A stretch of DNA of 64,000 nucleotides from Glacieibacterium frigidum (GCF_007097155.1 NZ_VJWA01000002.1:248001-312000), one strand, 5' to 3'; positions 1 through 11,642 are shown, counted from the stretch's first letter. Program-made: numbers and translations. The notes: a model not told the origin generated them from the letters alone.

Positions 1-1426
1 CGCGGCTGCCCCAGGCGTCGATGCGCCCGACCTTGACCCGGCCCTGCATGCGCGCCGCGGCGGCGGGGCGGAAGCGGTCCTGCGCGAAGTCCTCCTCGCG
101 CGTCCAGATCAGCTGGACCGGCGCGTTGGTGGCGCGTGCGATCAGCGCCGCCTGCACCGCGACATCGGCCTCTGCCTTGCGCCCGAAGCCGCCGCCGAGC
201 AGCGTCGGGTGGACGGTCACCGCGCCCTCGTCGATGCCCAGCGCCTTGGCGACCGCCCAGGCGGTGAGCGTGATCGACTGGGTCGGCGTCCACACCTCGG
301 CCCGGCCGTCGCCGACGCGCGCGGTCGCGGTCATCGGCTCCATGCAGGCGTGCGCGGCGAACGGCACGCTGTAGTCGGCGGTCAGCGTCCCCGCGCCGAA
401 CTCGACCGCGTCGCCGCCGACGACCTCGCCCGGCTTGGCGATCGCGGCGCGCAATGCCGGCTCGATCCACGGCCCCGCCGGTCGCGCGCGTTTGGCAAAG
501 GTCGCGGTGACCTTGTCGAGGCCCGTCTTGGCACCCCAAAAGGTGTCCGCGACCGCCGCGACCCAGGTCGGGCCCTTGACCAGCCGGACGCCCGCAGGCG
601 CGGTCGCCGAAACCAGCGCCGGGTCGCCCGCCGGGCCCGACCGCACACTCGCGTACTTCATGCCCGGCAAGCGGACATCGGCGCCGAAGCGCGCGCTGCC
701 GTCGACCTTCGACGGGATGTCTAGACGCGGTACCGACCTGCCCGCCAGCGTGCGCGACGCCACCGGGCGCAATGTCGGCGACGGCGCGGACTCGGCGCTC
801 GCCTTGGCTGCAAGCTCCGCAAAGCGCGCGCGGTTGGCCTTGTAGGTGACGAAGCCGCCCTTCGCCTCGCACTCGGTCCAGTCGACGCCCCAGTCGCGTG
901 CCGCCGCGCGGCACAGCAGCTCGCGTGCCGCCGCACCCGCCAGTCGGACGGTGTCGTGGAAGCCGCGCACTGAGGTGCTGCCGCCCGTCATCTGCATGTC
1001 GAAGCGCTCGATCAGCGCGCCCATCGCCCAGCCGCCGACGCCGCGCAGCGCCGCGGGCATCGCCTCGACCGCGTCGAGCGCCATGCCCTTGTTGGCATAG
1101 ATCGGATGCAGCGGCGCGGGCTCGACCCCGACCGTCGCCCAGTCGGCGCCCAGCTCGTCGGCGAGGATCTGCGGCAGGCTGGTGAACACCCCCTGCCCCA
1201 TCTCGGCCTGCGGTACCGCGACCGTCACGCGCCCGTCGGCACCGACCTTGACCCAGCCGTTGAGCAGCGTCTCGCCGTCCGCGGTCGCCCAGTTCAGCGC
1301 GCGGTCGCGCGGCCAGGCGGCATAGCCGACCACCAGGCCCACGCCGATGCCGCCGCCGATCAGCAGGCGGCGACGCGTCAGTCCACGCCTCGGCGCAGGC
1401 GACGGTTCGGGATCGGAACGAGCCAT
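1..1426 (-). CDS. Molybdopterin-binding subunit of a xanthine dehydrogenase-family (IorB-like) hydroxylase, partial
   Basis: The reading frame is open from an ATG at 1426 to the left edge, giving about 475 residues with the C-terminus missing. Near the N-terminus (residues 17-22, TRRRLL) lies a twin-arginine pattern followed by a hydrophobic stretch, so the folded cofactor-bearing enzyme is probably exported. The sequence then shows family motifs such as VAVPQAEMGQGVFTSLPQIL and the GGGFGRKAE loop that contacts the molybdenum cofactor in aldehyde oxidase/xanthine dehydrogenase relatives. The closest type is the isoquinoline 1-oxidoreductase beta subunit, which hydroxylates aromatic N-heterocycles or aldehydes; the substrate here is unknown. 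Its usual [2Fe-2S] partner is not adjacent; a candidate lies at 43206-43772. It is divergent from the kinase at 1509. Confidence 0.88.
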   Translation of the reverse strand, partial: MARSDPEPSPAPRRGLTRRRLLIGGGIGVGLVVGYAAWPRDRALNWATADGETLLNGWVKVGADGRVTVAVPQAEMGQGVFTSLPQILADELGADWATVGVEPAPLHPIYANKGMALDAVEAMPAALRGVGGWAMGALIERFDMQMTGGSTSVRGFHDTVRLAGAAARELLCRAAARDWGVDWTECEAKGGFVTYKANRARFAELAAKASAESAPSPTLRPVASRTLAGRSVPRLDIPSKVDGSARFGADVRLPGMKYASVRSGPAGDPALVSATAPAGVRLVKGPTWVAAVADTFWGAKTGLDKVTATFAKRARPAGPWIEPALRAAIAKPGEVVGGDAVEFGAGTLTADYSVPFAAHACMEPMTATARVGDGRAEVWTPTQSITLTAWAVAKALGIDEGAVTVHPTLLGGGFGRKAEADVAVQAALIARATNAPVQLIWTREEDFAQDRFRPAAAARMQGRVKVGRIDAWGSR

Positions 1427-1508
1427 GCCCCTGACTAGCGTGGCTGCGTCCACTTGTCGAAGGCCCGCGGTTGGCAATTCGTCGCGGCCCGTTCTACATG
1501 CCCCCGTA

Positions 1509-2990
1509 ATGGGAAATACCGAATTTGTGGACCTTCCGAGCGGCTTGACGCCGGTCGACGGCCTGCGCCCGCAGACCGAGGCGTCGTTCGCCGCCGATCC
1601 CAACGCGGGGCTCGACTTCCGCCTGATGGCCGACCTGATGCCGACACCGTGCTGGATGGCGAACGCCGACGGCTACATCTTCTGGTACAACCGGCGCTTC
1701 TACGATTACACCGGCACGACGCCCGACCAGATGGCCGGCTGGGGCTGGCGGTCGATTCATGACCCCGACATGCTGCCCGCCGTGATGGCCAAATGGACCG
1801 GCGCGATCGAGCGCGGCGAACGGTTCGAGATGACCTTTCCGCTGCGCGCCGCCGACGGCTCGTTCCGCCCCTTCCTGACGCGGGTCGAGCCGGTGCGCAA
1901 CGCGAACGGCACCGTGGTGCGCTGGTACGGCGTCAATTCGGATGTCAGCGGCGAGGTCCAGCTGGAGACGCGGCTGAGCGAGAGCGAGGCGGCGCTGCGC
2001 GCCTTCTTCGAGACGACGGGCATCTACACCGCGATCATCGACCTCGATCCGGACGATTTCACCTTCGTGCTGGCAAACCGCCGCATGGCGCGCTTCTGGG
2101 GCGCCGACGGCGTCACCGGGCGCACCGCGCGCGACCTGTCGGGCGGCCGCCTGCCGCGCAGCATGATGCCCGCGATGCATGCCGCGCATGTCTCGGGCAA
2201 GCCGACGACGCTCGAATATCCGTTCAACGGCCCCGACGGCGACCGCTGGTTCACTGCGACGCTGACCCCGATGCCGACGGGCCGCGGCGGCAAGCCGCGC
2301 CTGTCGATCGTCAGCCTCGACATCACCGCGCGCAAGGATGCCGAGGCCGCGCTGGCGCAGGCGCTCGAGACCAAGGACACGCTGCTCCACGAGGTCAATC
2401 ACCGCGTCAAGAACAGCCTGCAGCTGGTCACCGCGCTGCTGTCGCTGCAGGCGGCACAGGCGCGCGAGCCCGCGTTGCGCTCCAGCCTGATCGAGGCACG
2501 CGGCCGCGTTTCGGTCGTCGCGTCGATGCACCAGCGCCTCTATTCGACAAGCGCGCACGACCGCGTCGACCTCGTCTCCTACCTGCGCGAGCTGAGCGTC
2601 GAGAGCGCCGCAGCGCACGGCTCGGGCATCGCGCTCGACTTTACCGCCGACGACGAGCTGGTGCTGCCGCTGACCATCGCGGTGCCGCTCGCTCTGGTGG
2701 TCAGCGAGCTTCTGACCAACGCCTTCAAATACGCCTTTCCGGGCGCCGAGCGCGGTACCGTGCGCGTCACGGTCCATGTCGTCGACGGCAAGGTCTGCCT
2801 GATCATCGCCGACGACGGCGTCGGCCTGCCGCCCGATTTCAACCTGGCTCGTGCCGGGTCGCTGGGCATGAAGATCGTGCGGTCGCTGACGCGCCAGGTC
2901 GGCGGCACGGTCGAGATCGAGGACAATGCGCCGGGTGCCAAGTTCACCGTCTGCGCGCCGACCGGGATCGTAACAACACCTGCCGCCTGA
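1509..2990 (+). CDS. PAS-domain sensor histidine kinase, HisKA_2 type
   Basis: This 493-residue protein has two N-terminal PAS-like sensory domains (about residues 35-160 and 165-275), then a HisKA_2 dimerisation box with EVNHRVKN, where His298 is the likely phosphoacceptor. A HATPase domain follows, with the N-box [11 protein letters not shown] and the DDGVGLP and GSLGMKIV glycine boxes. There is no membrane segment, so it is probably a cytoplasmic sensor. Kinases of this class in alphaproteobacteria often feed the general stress response or single-domain regulators, but no response regulator is next to it. The ATG at 1509 (MGNTEF) was preferred over an in-frame start at 1347, which would overlap the divergent oxidoreductase gene. 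The ligand sensed is unknown. Confidence 0.88.
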   Translation: MGNTEFVDLPSGLTPVDGLRPQTEASFAADPNAGLDFRLMADLMPTPCWMANADGYIFWYNRRFYDYTGTTPDQMAGWGWRSIHDPDMLPAVMAKWTGAIERGERFEMTFPLRAADGSFRPFLTRVEPVRNANGTVVRWYGVNSDVSGEVQLETRLSESEAALRAFFETTGIYTAIIDLDPDDFTFVLANRRMARFWGADGVTGRTARDLSGGRLPRSMMPAMHAAHVSGKPTTLEYPFNGPDGDRWFTATLTPMPTGRGGKPRLSIVSLDITARKDAEAALAQALETKDTLLHEVNHRVKNSLQLVTALLSLQAAQAREPALRSSLIEARGRVSVVASMHQRLYSTSAHDRVDLVSYLRELSVESAAAHGSGIALDFTADDELVLPLTIAVPLALVVSELLTNAFKYAFPGAERGTVRVTVHVVDGKVCLIIADDGVGLPPDFNLARAGSLGMKIVRSLTRQVGGTVEIEDNAPGAKFTVCAPTGIVTTPAA

Positions 2991-2992
2991 CG

Positions 2993-3020
2993 CTTGCCGT
3001 CGGCTCCGATGTCCCCATAT
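2993..3020 (+). promoter_or_regulatory. Candidate RpoH (sigma-32) promoter of clpB
   Basis: A CTTGCC element at 2993-2998 is followed after 14 bases by CCCCATAT at 3013-3020, which matches the classical heat-shock -10 element CCCCATnT. The clpB ATG is at 3028, so transcription would begin at or within one or two bases of the start codon. No conventional ribosome-binding site is present apart from GGGG at 3022-3025. Heat-shock control of clpB is known in many bacteria; the assignment here rests on motif match and position only. Confidence 0.65.
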
Positions 3021-3027
3021 TCGGGGC

Positions 3028-5604
3028 ATGAACATCGAAAAATTCACCGACCGCGCCAAGGGCTTCCTCCAGTCGGCGCAGACCGTCGCCATTCGCATGG
3101 ACCATCAGCGCGTCACCCCCGCGCACGTTCTCAAGGCACTTCTGGAGGATGACCAGGGTGCCGCATCGGGCCTGATCCGCGCCGCCGGCGGCGACCCCGC
3201 CACGGCGACGACCGCCGTCGATCTTGCGCTAGCCAAGCAGCCCGCGGTGACCGGCAGCGGCGCGCAGCAGCTGCAGTGGGACAACGACACCGCCAAGCTG
3301 CTCGACAATGCCGAGCAGATCGCCACCAAGGCCGGCGACAGCTTCGTCACCGTCGAGCGGCTGCTGCTGGCGTGCGTGCTCGCGACCGGCACCGATGCAG
3401 GCAAGGCGCTGGCGAGCGCCGGGGTCACCGCGCAGGGGCTGAACGCCGCGATCGAAAAGCTGCGCAAGGGCCGCTCGGCCGACACGGCGGGGGCAGAGAA
3501 CCAGTTCGACGCGCTCAACAAATACGCCCGCGACCTGACGCAGGCGGCGCGCGACGGCAAACTCGACCCCGTCATCGGGCGCGACGAGGAGATCCGCCGC
3601 ACCGTGCAGGTGCTGGCGCGGCGGACCAAGAACAACCCCGTGCTGATCGGCGAGCCCGGCGTCGGCAAGACCGCCATCGTCGAGGGCCTCGCGCTCCGCA
3701 TCGCCAACGGCGATGTCCCTGACGGTCTCAAGGACCGCCGCCTGATGTCGCTCGACATGGGCGCGCTGATCGCCGGCGCGAAGTACCGTGGCGAGTTCGA
3801 GGAGCGGCTGAAGGGCGTGCTCGACGAGGTCCGCGCCGAGGGCAGCGACGTCGTGCTGTTCATCGACGAGATGCACACGCTCGTCGGCGCCGGCGCGTCC
3901 GAAGGGTCGATGGATGCGTCGAACCTGCTCAAGCCCGCGCTCGCGCGCGGCGAGCTGCACTGCATCGGCGCGACGACGCTCAACGAGTATCGCAAATACG
4001 TCGAGAAGGACGCCGCGCTCGAACGCCGCTTCCAGCCGGTGCTGGTCGGCGAGCCGACGGTCGAGGACACGATCTCGATCCTGCGCGGGCTAAAGGAGAA
4101 GTACGAGCTCCACCACGGCGTGCGGATCACCGACGGCGCGATCGTCGCCGCGGCGACGCTGTCGAACCGCTACATCGCCGACCGTTTCCTGCCCGACAAG
4201 GCGATCGACCTGATGGACGAGGCCGCGTCACGGCTGCGCATGGAGGTCGAGAGCAAGCCCGAGGAGATCGAGAACCTCGACCGCCGCATCATGCAGCTGC
4301 GCATTGAGCGCGAGGCGCTGAAGCGCGAGAGCGATGCCGCGTCGAAGGAGCGGCTGACCGCGCTGGAGGCCGAGCTGGCGAACCTCGACGAGCAGTCGGG
4401 GGCGCTGACGGCGCGCTGGCAGGGCGAGAAGGACAAGCTGGCGGGTGCCGCGGCGTTGAAGGGCCAGCTCGAAGCGGCGCGGCTCGAGGTCGAGCAGGCG
4501 CAGCGGTCGGGCGACTATGCCAAGGCGGGCGAGCTGACCTATGGCCGCATCCCCGACCTCGAGCGTCAGCTGACCGAGGCCGAGGGCGCGACCGCGAGCG
4601 CGATGGTGCGCGAGGAAGTAACCGGCGACGACATCGCCGCAGTCGTCTCGCGCGCCACGGGCATCCCCGTCGACCGCATGCTGGCGGGCGAGCGCGAGAA
4701 GCTGCTGAATATGGAGACCGCGCTGTCGGCGCAGGTCATCGGCCAGGCGGCGGCGGTCAAGGCCGTGTCGGCGGCGGTTCGCCGTGCGCGTGCCGGGCTG
4801 CAGGATCCCAACCGGCCGCTCGGGTCGTTCCTGTTCCTCGGGCCGACCGGCGTCGGCAAGACCGAGCTGACCAAGGCGCTCGCACGCTTCCTGTTCGACG
4901 ACGCCGCCGCGATGGTGCGCATCGACATGAGCGAGTTCATGGAGAAGCACGCCGTGTCGCGCCTCATCGGGGCGCCCCCGGGCTATGTCGGCTATGACGA
5001 GGGCGGCGTGCTGACCGAGGCGGTGCGGCGGCGGCCGTACCAGGTTATCCTGTTCGACGAGGTCGAGAAGGCGCACCCCGATGTCTTCAACATCCTGCTG
5101 CAGGTGCTCGACGACGGTCGGCTGACCGACGGCCAGGGGCGGACGGTCGACTTCACCAACACGATCATCGTGCTGACGTCGAACCTCGGCTCGCAGTACA
5201 TCGCGGGCCTGCGCGACGATCAGGCGGTCAGCGAGGTCGAGGCGCAGGTCATGGAGATCGTGCGCGGGCATTTCCGGCCGGAGTTCCTGAACCGGCTCGA
5301 CGAGATCGTGCTGTTCTCGCGTCTGGCGATGGCCAACATGGGCGCGATCGTCGACATCCAGCTGAAGCGCGTCCAGGCGATGCTCGGCGACCGCAAGATC
5401 GGGCTCGATCTGACCGACGCCGCCCGCCGCTGGCTGGCGCGGGTGGGCTATGACCCGGTGTACGGCGCGCGGCCGCTCAAGCGCGCGGTGCAGCGCTTCG
5501 TCCAGGACCCGCTCGCCGATCTAATCCTTGGCGGCGAAGTCCCCGACGGATCGACCGTCCACGTCGACGAGGGCGACGGCAAGCTCACACTCAGCGTCGC
5601 CTGA
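3028..5604 (+). CDS. clpB: ATP-dependent disaggregase ClpB
   Basis: This 858-residue protein has the full length and domain order of ClpB: a Clp N-domain with two repeats (residues 1-145), AAA+ module 1 with Walker A GEPGVGKT near residues 208-215, the long middle coiled-coil (about 395-520, rich in Glu, Arg and Leu heptads), AAA+ module 2 with GPTGVGKT near 605-612, and the C-terminal D2-small domain. It is a cytoplasmic hexameric chaperone that works with DnaK to rescue aggregated proteins. It lies just after the histidine kinase and has its own heat-shock-type promoter. It is convergent with the TonB receptor whose terminator lies in the gap. No defects are visible. Confidence 0.97.
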   Translation: MNIEKFTDRAKGFLQSAQTVAIRMDHQRVTPAHVLKALLEDDQGAASGLIRAAGGDPATATTAVDLALAKQPAVTGSGAQQLQWDNDTAKLLDNAEQIATKAGDSFVTVERLLLACVLATGTDAGKALASAGVTAQGLNAAIEKLRKGRSADTAGAENQFDALNKYARDLTQAARDGKLDPVIGRDEEIRRTVQVLARRTKNNPVLIGEPGVGKTAIVEGLALRIANGDVPDGLKDRRLMSLDMGALIAGAKYRGEFEERLKGVLDEVRAEGSDVVLFIDEMHTLVGAGASEGSMDASNLLKPALARGELHCIGATTLNEYRKYVEKDAALERRFQPVLVGEPTVEDTISILRGLKEKYELHHGVRITDGAIVAAATLSNRYIADRFLPDKAIDLMDEAASRLRMEVESKPEEIENLDRRIMQLRIEREALKRESDAASKERLTALEAELANLDEQSGALTARWQGEKDKLAGAAALKGQLEAARLEVEQAQRSGDYAKAGELTYGRIPDLERQLTEAEGATASAMVREEVTGDDIAAVVSRATGIPVDRMLAGEREKLLNMETALSAQVIGQAAAVKAVSAAVRRARAGLQDPNRPLGSFLFLGPTGVGKTELTKALARFLFDDAAAMVRIDMSEFMEKHAVSRLIGAPPGYVGYDEGGVLTEAVRRRPYQVILFDEVEKAHPDVFNILLQVLDDGRLTDGQGRTVDFTNTIIVLTSNLGSQYIAGLRDDQAVSEVEAQVMEIVRGHFRPEFLNRLDEIVLFSRLAMANMGAIVDIQLKRVQAMLGDRKIGLDLTDAARRWLARVGYDPVYGARPLKRAVQRFVQDPLADLILGGEVPDGSTVHVDEGDGKLTLSVA

Positions 5605-5620
5605 CCCATCTGCCGCGGAC

Positions 5621-5651
5621 AAAAAAAGGGCGGGTCCCGCAGGACCCGCCC
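5621..5651 (-). terminator. Rho-independent terminator of the first TonB receptor gene
   Basis: A perfect 10-bp stem (GGGCGGGTCC at 5628-5637 and its complement at 5642-5651) with a 4-base loop is followed, on the minus strand, by a run of seven T (A-run at 5621-5627). This orientation terminates the minus-strand receptor gene ending at 5674; on the plus strand the same hairpin has no U-tract. Confidence 0.9.
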
Positions 5652-5673
5652 CGATTTGTGGTGCCTTGAAGGC

Positions 5674-8600
5674 TTAGAAGCTGACTTTCGCGCCGGCACG
5701 GAACTGGCGACCGAAGATGCCCTCGCCGCCCTGCACCGCGTTGTACAGATACGCGCCGTAGGTGACGGTATCGACCGGCGGCAGGCGGTTGAACAGGTTC
5801 TGGACGTTCACGTAGAAGTTGAAGCGGTCGTTGACCTTGAAGTTCACGTTGGCATCGACCGTCACGTAGCTCTTGACCTTGCAGTCGTTGTAGACCTCCG
5901 CACGGCCGCAATCCTTGTAGTCGTCGCCCTGGTCCTGCGCCGACAGGTCGTAGCCCGACGTGTAGTTGACCGTCGTGCTGAGCGCGACGTCGCCGAAGTC
6001 GAAGGTGTTGAGCCAGTTGCCCTTCCACTCGAAGGTCCCCGAACCTGCGGTCAGGTTGAAGTTGCCGAGCGTGCCCTCGTAGCGCTGCTTCACGCCGTCG
6101 ATCGTCGTGCTCAGCTCCAGGATGTAGCTGGCGGCGAGGTTCGACGTCCACTTCACCGGACCGAAGTCGTAGGCGCCGTTGATGCCGAAATCGATGCCCG
6201 ACGACTTGATCGTGTCGGCATTGATCAGCTGCGAGCGGACGAAGGCGATACGCGGACGGGCGTTCGGGTTGTTGGTATCGACCGCGTCGGCGATGACCTC
6301 GAACCCGGCCGGGATGTCCGCACCGGCGTAATAGGCGGCGATCGCCGGCGAGTTGTCGGGCGTGGTGATCGCGCCCGTCTTCTTGATGTTATAGTAGTCG
6401 ACCGTCAGCGAGACGTTGCGGATCGGGTCGAACTTCACACCTCCGGTGAAGCTGCGCGACTTCTCCGGCTCGAGGTCCGGCGACGCCAGCGTGGTCTGGC
6501 CGATCGAGTAGCCGGTCAGGTACGCCGGGCAGCCGTTCGGGGTCGCCTGCGAGCAGCCCGCGCCGTACTGCGCCAGGAAGGCGTTGGGGATGCTCGTGAT
6601 CGACTGGGTCACGTAACCCGTCGTCGGCAGTGCATTGGCCTCGCCGAAGCTCGGGATGCGGAAGCCGCGCGAGTAGGTACCACGGATGGTGACCTGATCG
6701 ATCGGGCTGAAAATCGCGCCGATCTTCGGCGAGAAGTTGCTCTGGCCGCTCGAGTAGTTGTCGTAACGGCCCGAGGCGTTGAGCGTCAGCGACTCCAGGA
6801 TTGGCGCGTTGATCTCGGCAAAGCCCGAGGTGACCGTGCGGTTACCCTTCGTGCCGAAGGCGTTCAGCGTGAAGTAGCGCTGCGTCGGCCCGTTATAATC
6901 GTCGTTGGCGCTGGGGGCATCGACCGCTTCGTAGAAGATCGAGCCGCCAACCGCGAGACGCAGGTCACCGCCGGGCAGGGTCGCGAGCGACTTCTGCACC
7001 GTCAGCTGCGCCTGATACAGGTCCGACGTGGTGTCGGTGACGTTCTCGGGCGACAGATAATCGCGCGTCGCCTGCGAGTTCAGGCTCGGATTGACGAAGT
7101 TGTAGCTGCCGTCGGCGATCACGTTCAGCAGGTTCTGGATGTAGACGTAACCGTTGGTCTTCAGGCGCAGGTCGGTGTGCATCGCCGTCGCGTTGAAGTC
7201 ATAGTCGACGTCGTCGAAGATCGTGCCCTTCAGGCCGAAGGCCGCCCGGTACACGCGGCTGCGCGTCGAGTTCTCGGTCACCGTGTCGGGCAACGCGCCG
7301 ACGATGCGGGCGACCTGGCCCTGTGCCGCGAACGGGTTGTTCGGGTTCAGCGTGCCGTTGGTCGCGTTGCAGTTAACCCGCGCGGCGCAGACGAAGACCG
7401 GCAGCGCCAGGACGGCCGAGCCGGGCGCCAGCGCCGGCGTCTGGTTCTGCGAGGTCGAGAACTGCGGGAAGAGGATGCCCGCCGGTGCGTTGCCGCGGAT
7501 CGTCGCCGGGCGCCCCGTGTAGTCGGTCGACGACTGCGCGAAGTTGAACAGCAGATACGCTTCCGAGTTGTCGCCGATCGTCGCGGTGAAGCGGGCCGAA
7601 CCGCCGAAACGCTCGAGGTTCGGGGTTACCATGTCGTACTGCTGCGTCCCGTCGATCTGGCAGACCGTCGTCGGCGCGGTGACGTTGTTCGCCTGGGCGA
7701 GCTGCGCGGCGGTCGGGTTGTACGCCGTGCCGTTGAGGCAACCGGCGCCCGGGTTCAGCAGCTGGTAGCGGCCCGATGCGACGGTGTTCTCGGCGTTCGC
7801 CGGACGGACGTAGAAGTTGGCCGTGCCGATAGCGAAGGCGCTGAGGGCCCCGTTGGCGTCGACACTGTTCGCGATGTTGTTGGGACCGCACTCGCGGGCG
7901 CCCGTCCGCTCCGAGCAGATGCCGGTCAGGTTGTCCGAGTTGAACGGCGCCGGCAGGTCGCGCTGGAACGTGCCAGCGCTGCGGTAGTAGAAGCCGCTGA
8001 TATAGGCGTTGTAGCCCTGGTCATCGAGGTCGCCGGTGCCGGCGGTCAGCGTCACGCGCTGGTTGGCGTTGACGCCGTCCTGCGAGATGCCGGCCTCGGC
8101 GCGGGCCGAGACGCCGACGAACTGGCGCTTGGTGATGACGTTGACGACGCCCGCGATGGCGTCGGCGCCGTAGCTCGACGAGGCGCCGTCGCGCAGCACG
8201 TCGATGCGCTCGACGATGTCGTCGGGGATGGTGTTCAGGTCGACGAAGTTGCGCGAACCGTCATCCGACAGCGGGTAATAGGCGGCGCGCAGGCCGTCGA
8301 ACAGCACCAGCGTCGAGTTGGTCGACAGGCCGCGCAGCGAAACCGACGAGGCACCCGCCGCGAACGCGCCGTTGGCGGTGAACGAGTTGGTCAGCGCCGG
8401 GCCGTTGTTCGACGACAGCGCCTGGATGCCGGCCTGCACGGTGTTGATGCCGCGCGCTTCGAGGTTCTCGGTGGTGACCGTCGTGACCGGCGAGATGCCG
8501 GTGTCGGTGCCGCGGATGATCGAGCCGGTGACGACGATCTCGTCGAGATCCTCGGCGCTGGCGGTCTCAGTGGCACCGGCCTGGCTGGCAGCAGCCGGCG

Positions 8601-8727
8601 GCGTCGGGCCGTTGGCCACCGGCGCGGTGGGCGCGGTCTGCGCGAAGGCGGGAGCGGCGAGCAGCAGCGCGCTGCCGATGATCGTGGAAGCCAGCAGATT
8701 GTCTCGAACCGAATAAAACTTACGCAT
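5674..8727 (-). CDS. TonB-dependent outer-membrane receptor (first copy)
   Basis: This 1017-residue protein begins with a signal peptide ([18 protein letters not shown], cleaved after AFAQ), then an Ala/Pro-rich linker and the TonB-box-like DEIVVTGS. A plug domain follows ([51 protein letters not shown]), then a long beta-barrel ending in Phe (RAGAKVSF), the usual barrel assembly signal. It would import a siderophore, sugar, peptide or other large substrate, energised by TonB-ExbBD. The ATG at 8727 has AGGGGATT upstream and is preferred over a longer frame. It is divergent from the TPR/2OG oxygenase gene and resembles the second receptor at 11666-14701 in overall plan. The substrate cannot be told from the sequence. 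Confidence 0.95.
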   Translation of the reverse strand: MRKFYSVRDNLLASTIIGSALLLAAPAFAQTAPTAPVANGPTPPAAASQAGATETASAEDLDEIVVTGSIIRGTDTGISPVTTVTTENLEARGINTVQAGIQALSSNNGPALTNSFTANGAFAAGASSVSLRGLSTNSTLVLFDGLRAAYYPLSDDGSRNFVDLNTIPDDIVERIDVLRDGASSSYGADAIAGVVNVITKRQFVGVSARAEAGISQDGVNANQRVTLTAGTGDLDDQGYNAYISGFYYRSAGTFQRDLPAPFNSDNLTGICSERTGARECGPNNIANSVDANGALSAFAIGTANFYVRPANAENTVASGRYQLLNPGAGCLNGTAYNPTAAQLAQANNVTAPTTVCQIDGTQQYDMVTPNLERFGGSARFTATIGDNSEAYLLFNFAQSSTDYTGRPATIRGNAPAGILFPQFSTSQNQTPALAPGSAVLALPVFVCAARVNCNATNGTLNPNNPFAAQGQVARIVGALPDTVTENSTRSRVYRAAFGLKGTIFDDVDYDFNATAMHTDLRLKTNGYVYIQNLLNVIADGSYNFVNPSLNSQATRDYLSPENVTDTTSDLYQAQLTVQKSLATLPGGDLRLAVGGSIFYEAVDAPSANDDYNGPTQRYFTLNAFGTKGNRTVTSGFAEINAPILESLTLNASGRYDNYSSGQSNFSPKIGAIFSPIDQVTIRGTYSRGFRIPSFGEANALPTTGYVTQSITSIPNAFLAQYGAGCSQATPNGCPAYLTGYSIGQTTLASPDLEPEKSRSFTGGVKFDPIRNVSLTVDYYNIKKTGAITTPDNSPAIAAYYAGADIPAGFEVIADAVDTNNPNARPRIAFVRSQLINADTIKSSGIDFGINGAYDFGPVKWTSNLAASYILELSTTIDGVKQRYEGTLGNFNLTAGSGTFEWKGNWLNTFDFGDVALSTTVNYTSGYDLSAQDQGDDYKDCGRAEVYNDCKVKSYVTVDANVNFKVNDRFNFYVNVQNLFNRLPPVDTVTYGAYLYNAVQGGEGIFGRQFRAGAKVSF

Positions 8728-8968
8728 ACATAATCCCCTACGCCACAGACGCGACTTGATACCGACGGAGCCGTTGACGACCGGGTGGACCCTCCCCCCC
8801 GGCGATGCGGTGCTGGTAGGACCGCGGCGCGGGCGGCGGCAATGGCTGGAAAAGTATCGTCGAGGCAACGACTTAGCGTTGTGACGGAAATACCACGCTT
8901 CGAACCGGCGGGACGGCGGCGAGCCTGCAACTGGACAGCGGCGGCACCACGCGGCAATTGCGTGGGCG

Positions 8969-10732
8969 ATGGCCACCGACTTCAACGCGTTGTTCGCCCG
9001 CGCCGAAGCGGCGTTTCGCGCCGCACGCTGGGAAGCGGCTCGCGCCGATCTTCACACCGTCTTACGCGGCGTCGGCGACCATCCGGCGGTGCTGCATCTG
9101 CTGGCGCTGGTCGAGCAGAATGCAGGTCGCCTTCCCGCGGCGCGCACCATGTTCGAGCGTGCACTGGCGGTCGCCCCCGACGACCCGCAGATCAACAATA
9201 ACTACGGCAATCTGCTCGACGCGGTCGAGGAGTATGACGCCGCGCTGCGCCATTACGGCCGGGCAATCCTAAAGGCGCCCGACTTCCTCGACGCGCGCCT
9301 CAACCGCGCGACGACACAGCAGAAGCTGGGCAACTACACGGCCGCGCTGATCGATCTCGACGTCTTCGTTGCGCGGCATCCGGACGATGCGCGGGTCTGG
9401 GAGGCGCGCGGCGCTGTCCAGCGGCTCGCCGGCAATCGCCTCGCGGCAAGGACCGATTTTCAGCGTGCGCTCGATCTCGATCCCGGCCGGCCGACCGCGC
9501 TCCATGGCGTGGCCCGGACTGCGCTCGAGCTGAGCGACGACGCCGCCGTGCCGCTGTACCGGGCCGCACTCGCCGCCGATCCAAACGACCCGGAAGTCGC
9601 GCTGGGCCTTGCCGAGGCGCTCGAGGCGGCGGGCGATGCCGATTGTGTGCCGACGCTCGAGGCCGCGGTCGCCCGGAACCCGCAATGGGTCGCCGGACAG
9701 GACAGCCTGTCTCGCATGCGGGCGGAGGCCGACGCGCCCGGCGACTACGTGGCGTATTATGCAGCGGCGGCGCAGCAGTTCCCCGCCGACCGGGACCTTG
9801 CCCTCGGCTATGCGCGCGCCCTGGCGCGCGGCAACCGGCGCACCGAAGCGCTGGCCTTCCTCGATGGCGCCGCCGGACGGATCGGAGCCGATGCAGAGGT
9901 CCGGTTGATGCAGGCCGTTCTGGCCAGCGAGGCGGGCGACCTCGACCGGGCCGATGGCGAATTCGCGCGCGCCGGCAGCGACACCCAGGCGCAACTGGCG
10001 CGCGGCCGGCATATGCTGCGGCGCGATCCCGAAGCGGCGGCGCGGATCCTCGAGCCGTTGACGCGTGCCGAGCCGGGGCTCGTCGGTGCATGGGCGCACC
10101 TCGGGCTGGCGTGGCGGCTGATCGGCGATCCGCGTTTCGACTGGCTGTGCCGGCCCGGCATGTGGCGGGCGCACGACCTCGAGATCGGCGACGAGCGGCT
10201 GGCGCGGCTGGCCGACGTGCTGCGCGGCCTGCACCGGACCCGCGCGCATCCGATCGGCCAGTCGCTGCGCGGCGGCACGCAGACGCGCGGGCGGCTGTTC
10301 GACCGCCCCGAGCCCGAACTGAAGCTGCTCCACGACGAGCTCGACGCGGCGGTCGCGGCGCATTTCGCCGCGCTGCCGCCGCATGACGCGAGCCACCCGC
10401 TGCTCCGCCATCGCCACGACGCGCTGCGGATCGAAGGCAGCTGGTCGGTACGCCTGACCGGGGGCGGATTTCACGTCAACCACATCCATCCGCTCGGCGT
10501 GCTGAGTTCCGCATGCTACATCGGCCTGCCCGCGGCCGATTCCGGAGATCCACGCGCGGGGTGGCTGAGCATCGGCTCACCGCCCGATGAGCTGGCGCTC
10601 GACCTGGCGCCGCTTGGCTTGGTCGAGCCGCGGCCCGGGCGGCTCGCGCTGTTCCCGAGCTACTTGTTCCACGGCACCCTGCCGTTTGCGACCGGCGAGC
10701 GGCTGACGGTCGCCTTCGACGTCATCGCTTGA
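8969..10732 (+). CDS. TPR-repeat protein with C-terminal 2OG-Fe(II) oxygenase domain
   Basis: This 587-residue soluble protein starts with many TPR-like helical repeats (about residues 10-400, with patterns such as [21 protein letters not shown]). It ends in a putative 2OG-Fe(II) oxygenase domain of the PF13759 type (about 470-587). The double-stranded beta-helix signatures are [10 protein letters not shown] (His502, His505, His507), LFPSYLFHG (His568) and an ERLTV arginine (Arg578) suited to bind 2-oxoglutarate. Such enzymes hydroxylate protein or small-molecule substrates; the TPR scaffold suggests protein or peptide binding. The stop overlaps the TTG start of the methyltransferase that follows, so the two are probably co-translated. 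It is divergent from the first TonB receptor. The substrate is unknown. Confidence 0.85.
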   Translation: MATDFNALFARAEAAFRAARWEAARADLHTVLRGVGDHPAVLHLLALVEQNAGRLPAARTMFERALAVAPDDPQINNNYGNLLDAVEEYDAALRHYGRAILKAPDFLDARLNRATTQQKLGNYTAALIDLDVFVARHPDDARVWEARGAVQRLAGNRLAARTDFQRALDLDPGRPTALHGVARTALELSDDAAVPLYRAALAADPNDPEVALGLAEALEAAGDADCVPTLEAAVARNPQWVAGQDSLSRMRAEADAPGDYVAYYAAAAQQFPADRDLALGYARALARGNRRTEALAFLDGAAGRIGADAEVRLMQAVLASEAGDLDRADGEFARAGSDTQAQLARGRHMLRRDPEAAARILEPLTRAEPGLVGAWAHLGLAWRLIGDPRFDWLCRPGMWRAHDLEIGDERLARLADVLRGLHRTRAHPIGQSLRGGTQTRGRLFDRPEPELKLLHDELDAAVAAHFAALPPHDASHPLLRHRHDALRIEGSWSVRLTGGGFHVNHIHPLGVLSSACYIGLPAADSGDPRAGWLSIGSPPDELALDLAPLGLVEPRPGRLALFPSYLFHGTLPFATGERLTVAFDVIA

Positions 10733-11577
10733 CCCCGCGCGGCGCCTGGTCCGACTTCTGGGCGAGCGCGAGCAGCGACGCCTGCCTGCCCAATGCCCCC
10801 CCGCCGGTACGCACCGCGCTGGCGACGGCCTGGGCGGACTTTGCCACGATGCTGCCGTCCGCGGGGCGGGTGCTCGACATCGCGTCGGGCAACGGCGCAG
10901 TCCTGCGTGCCCTGCGCGAGGCGCGGCGCGATCTCGTGCTCGAAGGGATCGACTATGCCGATGTCGGCCCGGCGGCGCGTGGACTTGGGATACGCGGCGG
11001 GATCGATGCCGACGCCCTGCCCTTTGCCGAAGCCAGCTTCGACGCCGTGACGAGCCAGTTCGGCATCGAATACTGCCCAGCCGGCGCGGTTGCCGAGGCA
11101 AGTCGGGTCCTGCGCGTCGGCGGGTACCTGCTGCTCATCATCCATCATGCCGCCAGTCCGGCGATCGCGCATAACCGCGCACGTCACGCGGCGATGGCGG
11201 CGCTGGATGAAGCTGGCCTGTTCGCGCTCGCGCAGAGGGTCGCGGCCGGACAGCCGGAGGATCCCCGCACCGCGGAGGCAATCGCGCTCTCGCGCCGTAG
11301 GCACGCAGCGCAAAGCATCAGCGACGAACTGCCGATGGCGATCGGTCAGGTGCTGCAGCGTGGTGGCGGTATCGCCGGGGTCGCGACGATAGAGGCGCGC
11401 GTGCGTGCCGAGCTCGCGCGCCTGGCGGCAATGATCGCGGCCGCGCGCAATGACGACGGGATCGCGGTGATCGCCGATGGCCTGGGAGCCGCGGGCTGTG
11501 TCGTGCATGCGGCACCGCTGCGCACCGCCGCGGGCGAAATCGTCGCTTGGCAGGTCAGCGGGACGCGCGACCGCTAG
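10729..11577 (+). CDS. Class I SAM-dependent methyltransferase
   Basis: This 282-residue protein has the class I methyltransferase motif I VLDIASGNGAVLRAL (about residues 48-62). An acidic motif GIDYADV, a post-I segment DADALPFAEASFDAVTSQFGIEY and the VLRVGGYLLLIIHH strand follow. The start appears to be TTG at 10729 in a TTGA overlap with the upstream oxygenase stop; the next in-frame ATG would remove the front of the cofactor fold. It is probably co-expressed with the TPR/2OG oxygenase, which suggests that both act on the same substrate (inference). The methyl acceptor cannot be predicted. Confidence 0.85.
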   Translation: MTPRGAWSDFWASASSDACLPNAPPPVRTALATAWADFATMLPSAGRVLDIASGNGAVLRALREARRDLVLEGIDYADVGPAARGLGIRGGIDADALPFAEASFDAVTSQFGIEYCPAGAVAEASRVLRVGGYLLLIIHHAASPAIAHNRARHAAMAALDEAGLFALAQRVAAGQPEDPRTAEAIALSRRRHAAQSISDELPMAIGQVLQRGGGIAGVATIEARVRAELARLAAMIAAARNDDGIAVIADGLGAAGCVVHAAPLRTAAGEIVAWQVSGTRDR

Positions 11578-11611
11578 GGTCAGGCCTCGCCATGGACGGC
11601 ATCGAGACACG

Positions 11612-11642
11612 AAAAAGGGCGGCCCGCGCGTGCGGACCGCCC
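11612..11642 (-). terminator. Rho-independent terminator of the second TonB receptor gene
   Basis: An 11-bp stem (11617-11627 with 11632-11642, one G-U pair when read on the minus strand) and a 4-base loop are followed on the minus strand by five T (A-run at 11612-11616). It sits 24 bases after the receptor stop. The layout is very like the terminator of the first receptor at 5621-5651. Confidence 0.85.

Noticed and set aside
1494..3098. A 534-codon minus-strand frame over the histidine kinase
   Set aside because: The plus-strand frame has clear kinase motifs; the minus frame has only repetitive Arg/Ala/Gln/Asp sequence.
5656..8733. A 1025-codon open frame on the plus strand opposite the first TonB receptor
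   Set aside because: It has an Arg/Val/Asp-rich composition with no domain and is explained by strong GC bias at codon positions of the receptor gene on the other strand.
8866..8881. Inverted repeat CAACG/CGTTG upstream of the first TonB receptor as an operator
   Set aside because: A 5-base arm match with a 6-base gap is not convincing in GC-rich DNA.
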